Both the position numbers and the translations under genes were made by a program. The notes below the pieces were generated by a model. It was not told the origin of the DNA. It saw only the letters and a program-made list of their open reading frames with translations, and searched no databases. 64,000 bases of DNA, taken from assembly GCF_009389715.1 (NCBI RefSeq), contig NC_052395.1:20498493-20562492 (forward strand). The letters are read 5' to 3'. Numbering within the stretch: the first letter of the stretch is position 1; the number at the start of each line of letters is the position of its first letter. Positions 61,314 through 64,000 of this stretch are shown piece by piece. Source of the DNA: Phoenix dactylifera (lineage: Eukaryota > Streptophyta > Magnoliopsida > Arecales > Arecaceae).

Positions 61314-62930
61314 ATGGCACGGCGAGGTGGTCGTGGAGCTTCCGATGCTTCCGGTCGCGGAGCCTCTCGCGCCTCCGGCCGAGAGGCTGCTGCGTCCCCA
61401 ACGCACTCTCAGCAGCACTCCACCGCCCCTTCTCCCATTCAGACGGTCGAAGCTGCTCAGTTCGACCAGCTAGCCCAGCAGGTTCGCACCCTCGCGGAGG
61501 CAGTGCAGAATCTGCAGGGTGTGATCTCTCGGGTGCCGCAACGGGCTCAGGAGCCGCTGCCCCCGAGCACTCGCCTCTTCCTCACAACCCGCGCTCCTTC
61601 CTCTCCCATGGAGAGGAGCGCCGGCGCGAGGAGGATTCTCGAGTGCGGTCCATTCTGCCAGGACCTTCTCATCGGAGCTGTGCGGGGTACGAGAGGCGGA
61701 CCCGGGCGCGTTCTCAGACACCCCAGTCCTCGAGGGGCCCGCACTCCAGTCGGTCCCCCTCGCGCCGCTCCTTGTCCCCCACCCACCGGTCGCGCTCCCT
61801 GGACCGGCGGGTGGACGATCTCCACAGACAACTCCAGGTCCTGAAGGGCCACTCCAAAGATCCCTTCGCTGACTTGGAGATCTCCTCCCAGCCGGCGCTT
61901 GCCTCGAGGATCCTGCGGACCCCGAACCCGCCGGGGTTCAAAATGCCGGCGATCGAACCCTACGACGGGGCGGCGGACCCGCGGGACCACGTGGAGAGTT
62001 TCAGTACTCTTATGCTCCTCCATGGAGCATCGGATCCGCTCCTCTGCAAGGCCTTCCCGGCGACCCTCCGTGGCCCGGCAAGGGCATGGTTCGCCGGCCT
62101 GGAGGCTAACTCCATCCAGTCCTTCGACCAGTTCACCCGCTTCTTCATCAGCCATTTCGCCGTCAGTAGCAGGCGGCGACTGGTCTCCGACTCCCTCTTT
62201 GATGTCCGGCAAAACGAGGGAGAAAGCCTGCGGGATTATCTCACCCGCTTCAACAAGGCTACACTGGAGGTCCGGAACCTGAGCCAGGAAGTGGCTCTCT
62301 CAGCCCTGAAGCGTGGCTTCCGGAAGGGCAGACTCACCTTCTCCCTGGACAAACGCCTGCCGCGGAGCTTCCCGGAGCTGTTATCTCGGGCAAACCAGTA
62401 TGCAGACGCCGAGGAGGCAGCATCCCACCGGAACAAGGAGGCCGCCGAGGCCCCTCTAAAGCCCGGGAAGAAAAGGCGAAAAGAGGCACCCCAGAGGAGG
62501 AGCCCGACGCCTCAACGCCGGCGCAGAAGCCCGTCACCAGCAAGGAACCACGGCGCCACACGCCCTCGTTCTCCGCACCGACGCTTCAACCGGTACACCC
62601 CACTCCTGGCCCCCCGGACCCAGATCCTCATGGAGGTCAAGGGGCGGGAGGACCTCCCGGTCCCGAGGCAGATGAAGAAGATCCCTGGGAAGAGGCCTTC
62701 TCGGGCGTACTGTGAGTACCACCGAGACCACGGCCACGATACCGAAGACTGCTTCCAGCTTCGGGACGAGATCGAGGCTCTCATTCGCCGAGGGCGTCTC
62801 GGTCGATATGTAAACGACCGACGTCCCCCGGCAGACCCGCGTCCGTCCGACCCGGCCCCTCAGGAGCCTCGGGAACAGAATCGACCCGTTGCGGGAGTGA
62901 TCCACACCATCACTGGGGGCTGCTCTCGGC
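61314..62930 (+). pseudogene. Gag of the second Tat element, one frameshift
   Basis: Starting at ATG 61314, the first frame gives a Gly/Arg/Ser-rich head and a coiled-coil segment (FDQLAQQVRTLAEAVQ). Near the C run at about 61555-61563 the reading must change to the frame that carries the Arg/Ser-rich stretch and the gag core (FKMPAIEPYDG at about 61937 onward). That second frame has no stop from there to the window end. The zinc-knuckle-like box CEYHRDHGHDTEDC is at about 62710-62755. The one-base change may be a real mutation or a sequence error. Confidence 0.85.
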
Positions 62931-64000
62931 CCGTGAGGAACGCAGGGGGCTCGGCGGGAGCATCAGGAGTGGCCGTCGCGAAGAGGCAGCGGGTCGGAAA
63001 TGTAATCACTTTTTGTGATGAAGATGTAAAGGGGGTTCAGACTCCCCACGATGACGCCATGGTGATCTCTCTCACTATGGCGAACTATGATGTAAGGCGT
63101 GTTCTTGTGGATAGTGGAAGCTCAGCTGATATTTTGTATTACGAGGCCTTCCAAAAGATGAGCTTGTCCCGACAATTGTTACACAAAACATCCACCCCCC
63201 TCATAGGATTCACTGGAGACGCTATCTCGGCCGAAGGTGTCATTGAGCTGCCTGTGACTGCGGGCGTTGCACCCGCAGAAGCCACGGTGCGACTCGGGTT
63301 CTTGGTCGTCCGTGTCCCCTCGGCCTACAACGCTATCCTCGGACGACCCGGACTGAACGCCCTTCGCGCGGTGGTTTCTACCTACCATTTGCTCATGCGG
63401 TTCCCCACGGCGGCCGGGATTGGAGAGGTCCGAGGTGACCAACCAACCGCACGGCAGTGTTTCCTAGCAACTCTCAAAGGGAAGAAGCCCATGGAGGCCC
63501 TAAGCGTCGAGTCCCTTGACGCCAGAGACGAAGTGGCCTTGCGGCACGGGGAGCCTGCCGAGGGCGTAATCGAAGTTCCCCTCAAAGAAGGCCGCCCGGA
63601 CCGCACGGTCCGGGTCGGTGCCAACCTCGACTTGGAAGCTCGGCTCCGGTTAGTGGAATTCCTCCGAGCCAATGCTGATGTGTTTGCCTGGTCGGCGGCC
63701 GATGTACCTGGGATCGACCCGGAGGTCATTTCTCACGCCCTCAACGTCGACCCGACCCACCGACCAGTAAAGCAAAAGAAGAGACACTGTGCCCCGGATC
63801 GGATCCGGGTGGTCGACCAGGAGGTAGACAAACTCTTGGAGGCAGGTTTCATAAGGGAAGTGAGCTACCCCGAGTGGCTGGCAAACGTCGTACTTGTCCG
63901 GAAGGCGAGCGGGAAGTGGAGGATGTGCGTCGACTACACCGACCTGAACAAGGCGTGCCCCAAGGATAGCTTTCCGCTCCCGCGAATAGACCAACTGGTC
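62931..64000 (+). CDS. Pol of the second Tat element: protease and start of reverse transcriptase (partial)
   Basis: The frame is continuous with gag, with no stop to 64000. The aspartic protease motif VDSGSSADILYY is at about 63107-63145, with the ILGRPGLNALRA flap-side box near 63340. The reverse transcriptase start follows with VDKLLEAGFIREVSYPEWLAN and WRMCVDYTDLNKACPKD near the end. The window cuts it before the active-site box. Unlike the first Tat element, the protease triad is intact. Confidence 0.9.

Larger units (their letters stand above)
60456..64000 (+). mobile_element. Second Tat-type Ty3/gypsy retrotransposon, nested in the copia element, runs off the window
   Basis: The 5' LTR at 60456-61273 begins TGTTACGGGGG and ends in CAACA. 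It is followed by a primer-site region nearly the same as in the first Tat element, then gag, protease and the start of reverse transcriptase on the plus strand. The five bases before it (ATAAC, 60451-60455) should be the target duplication. It is clearly a different family from the element at 1-10195: the LTRs are unrelated except at the ends, but proteins align throughout. Confidence 0.93.

Overview
The window is plant nuclear DNA, most likely from a commelinid monocot. The evidence is GT-AG introns, long AT-rich intergenic DNA, one very GC-rich exon beside AT-rich exons, and a dense load of plant-type transposons. A palm or banana-like genome would fit, but the species cannot be fixed from this sequence alone. 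Four host loci are visible: a chitinase/receptor-kinase chimera (19763-25521, +), a neprosin-type gene remnant (27002-27445, -), a class I glutamine amidotransferase (33673-35476, -) and a NACK-type kinesin-7 (46786-53482, -). Most of the rest is mobile DNA.

Layout. 1-10195 is a decayed Ty3/gypsy retrotransposon of Tat type on the minus strand, carrying an extra antisense, intron-bearing ORF. It sits inside exon 2 of a duplicated receptor-kinase gene, whose leftover intron follows (10196-10925). A hAT-type element with an 8-bp target duplication lies at 12898-13796. An apparently intact MuDR-type MULE (three-exon transposase, long terminal inverted repeats, 9-bp target duplication) occupies 14051-19482 and ends about 190 bp upstream of the TATA box of the chimera. 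After the chimera come a 2.3-kb solo LTR (27784-30102), hairpin-rich unique DNA, the glutamine amidotransferase, a very small TRIM element (36905-37459), a MITE (37656-38129), a truncated LINE (41303-41802), AT-rich satellite-like DNA (43828-46705), the kinesin gene, a short LTR-like repeat with an initiator-Met-type primer site (55302-55787), a Ty1/copia element (about 56357-60455), and a second Tat-type element nested inside it (60456 to the window end).

The main finding is the chimera. Four exons, joined by three phase-1 GT-AG introns that all preserve frame, predict a 701-residue protein. It has a signal peptide, a complete GH18 class III (hevamine-type) chitinase with catalytic residues and all six disulfide cysteines in place, the cysteine-rich end of a WAK-associated domain, one membrane helix, and an LRK10L-type non-RD kinase. 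A receptor that cuts chitin outside the cell and signals inside would be unusual. The tobacco protein CHRK1, with a class V chitinase-like ectodomain, is the closest precedent I can recall. Gene functions here are unlinked to one another: immunity (chimera), gamma-glutamyl or glutamine chemistry (amidotransferase) and cytokinesis (kinesin).
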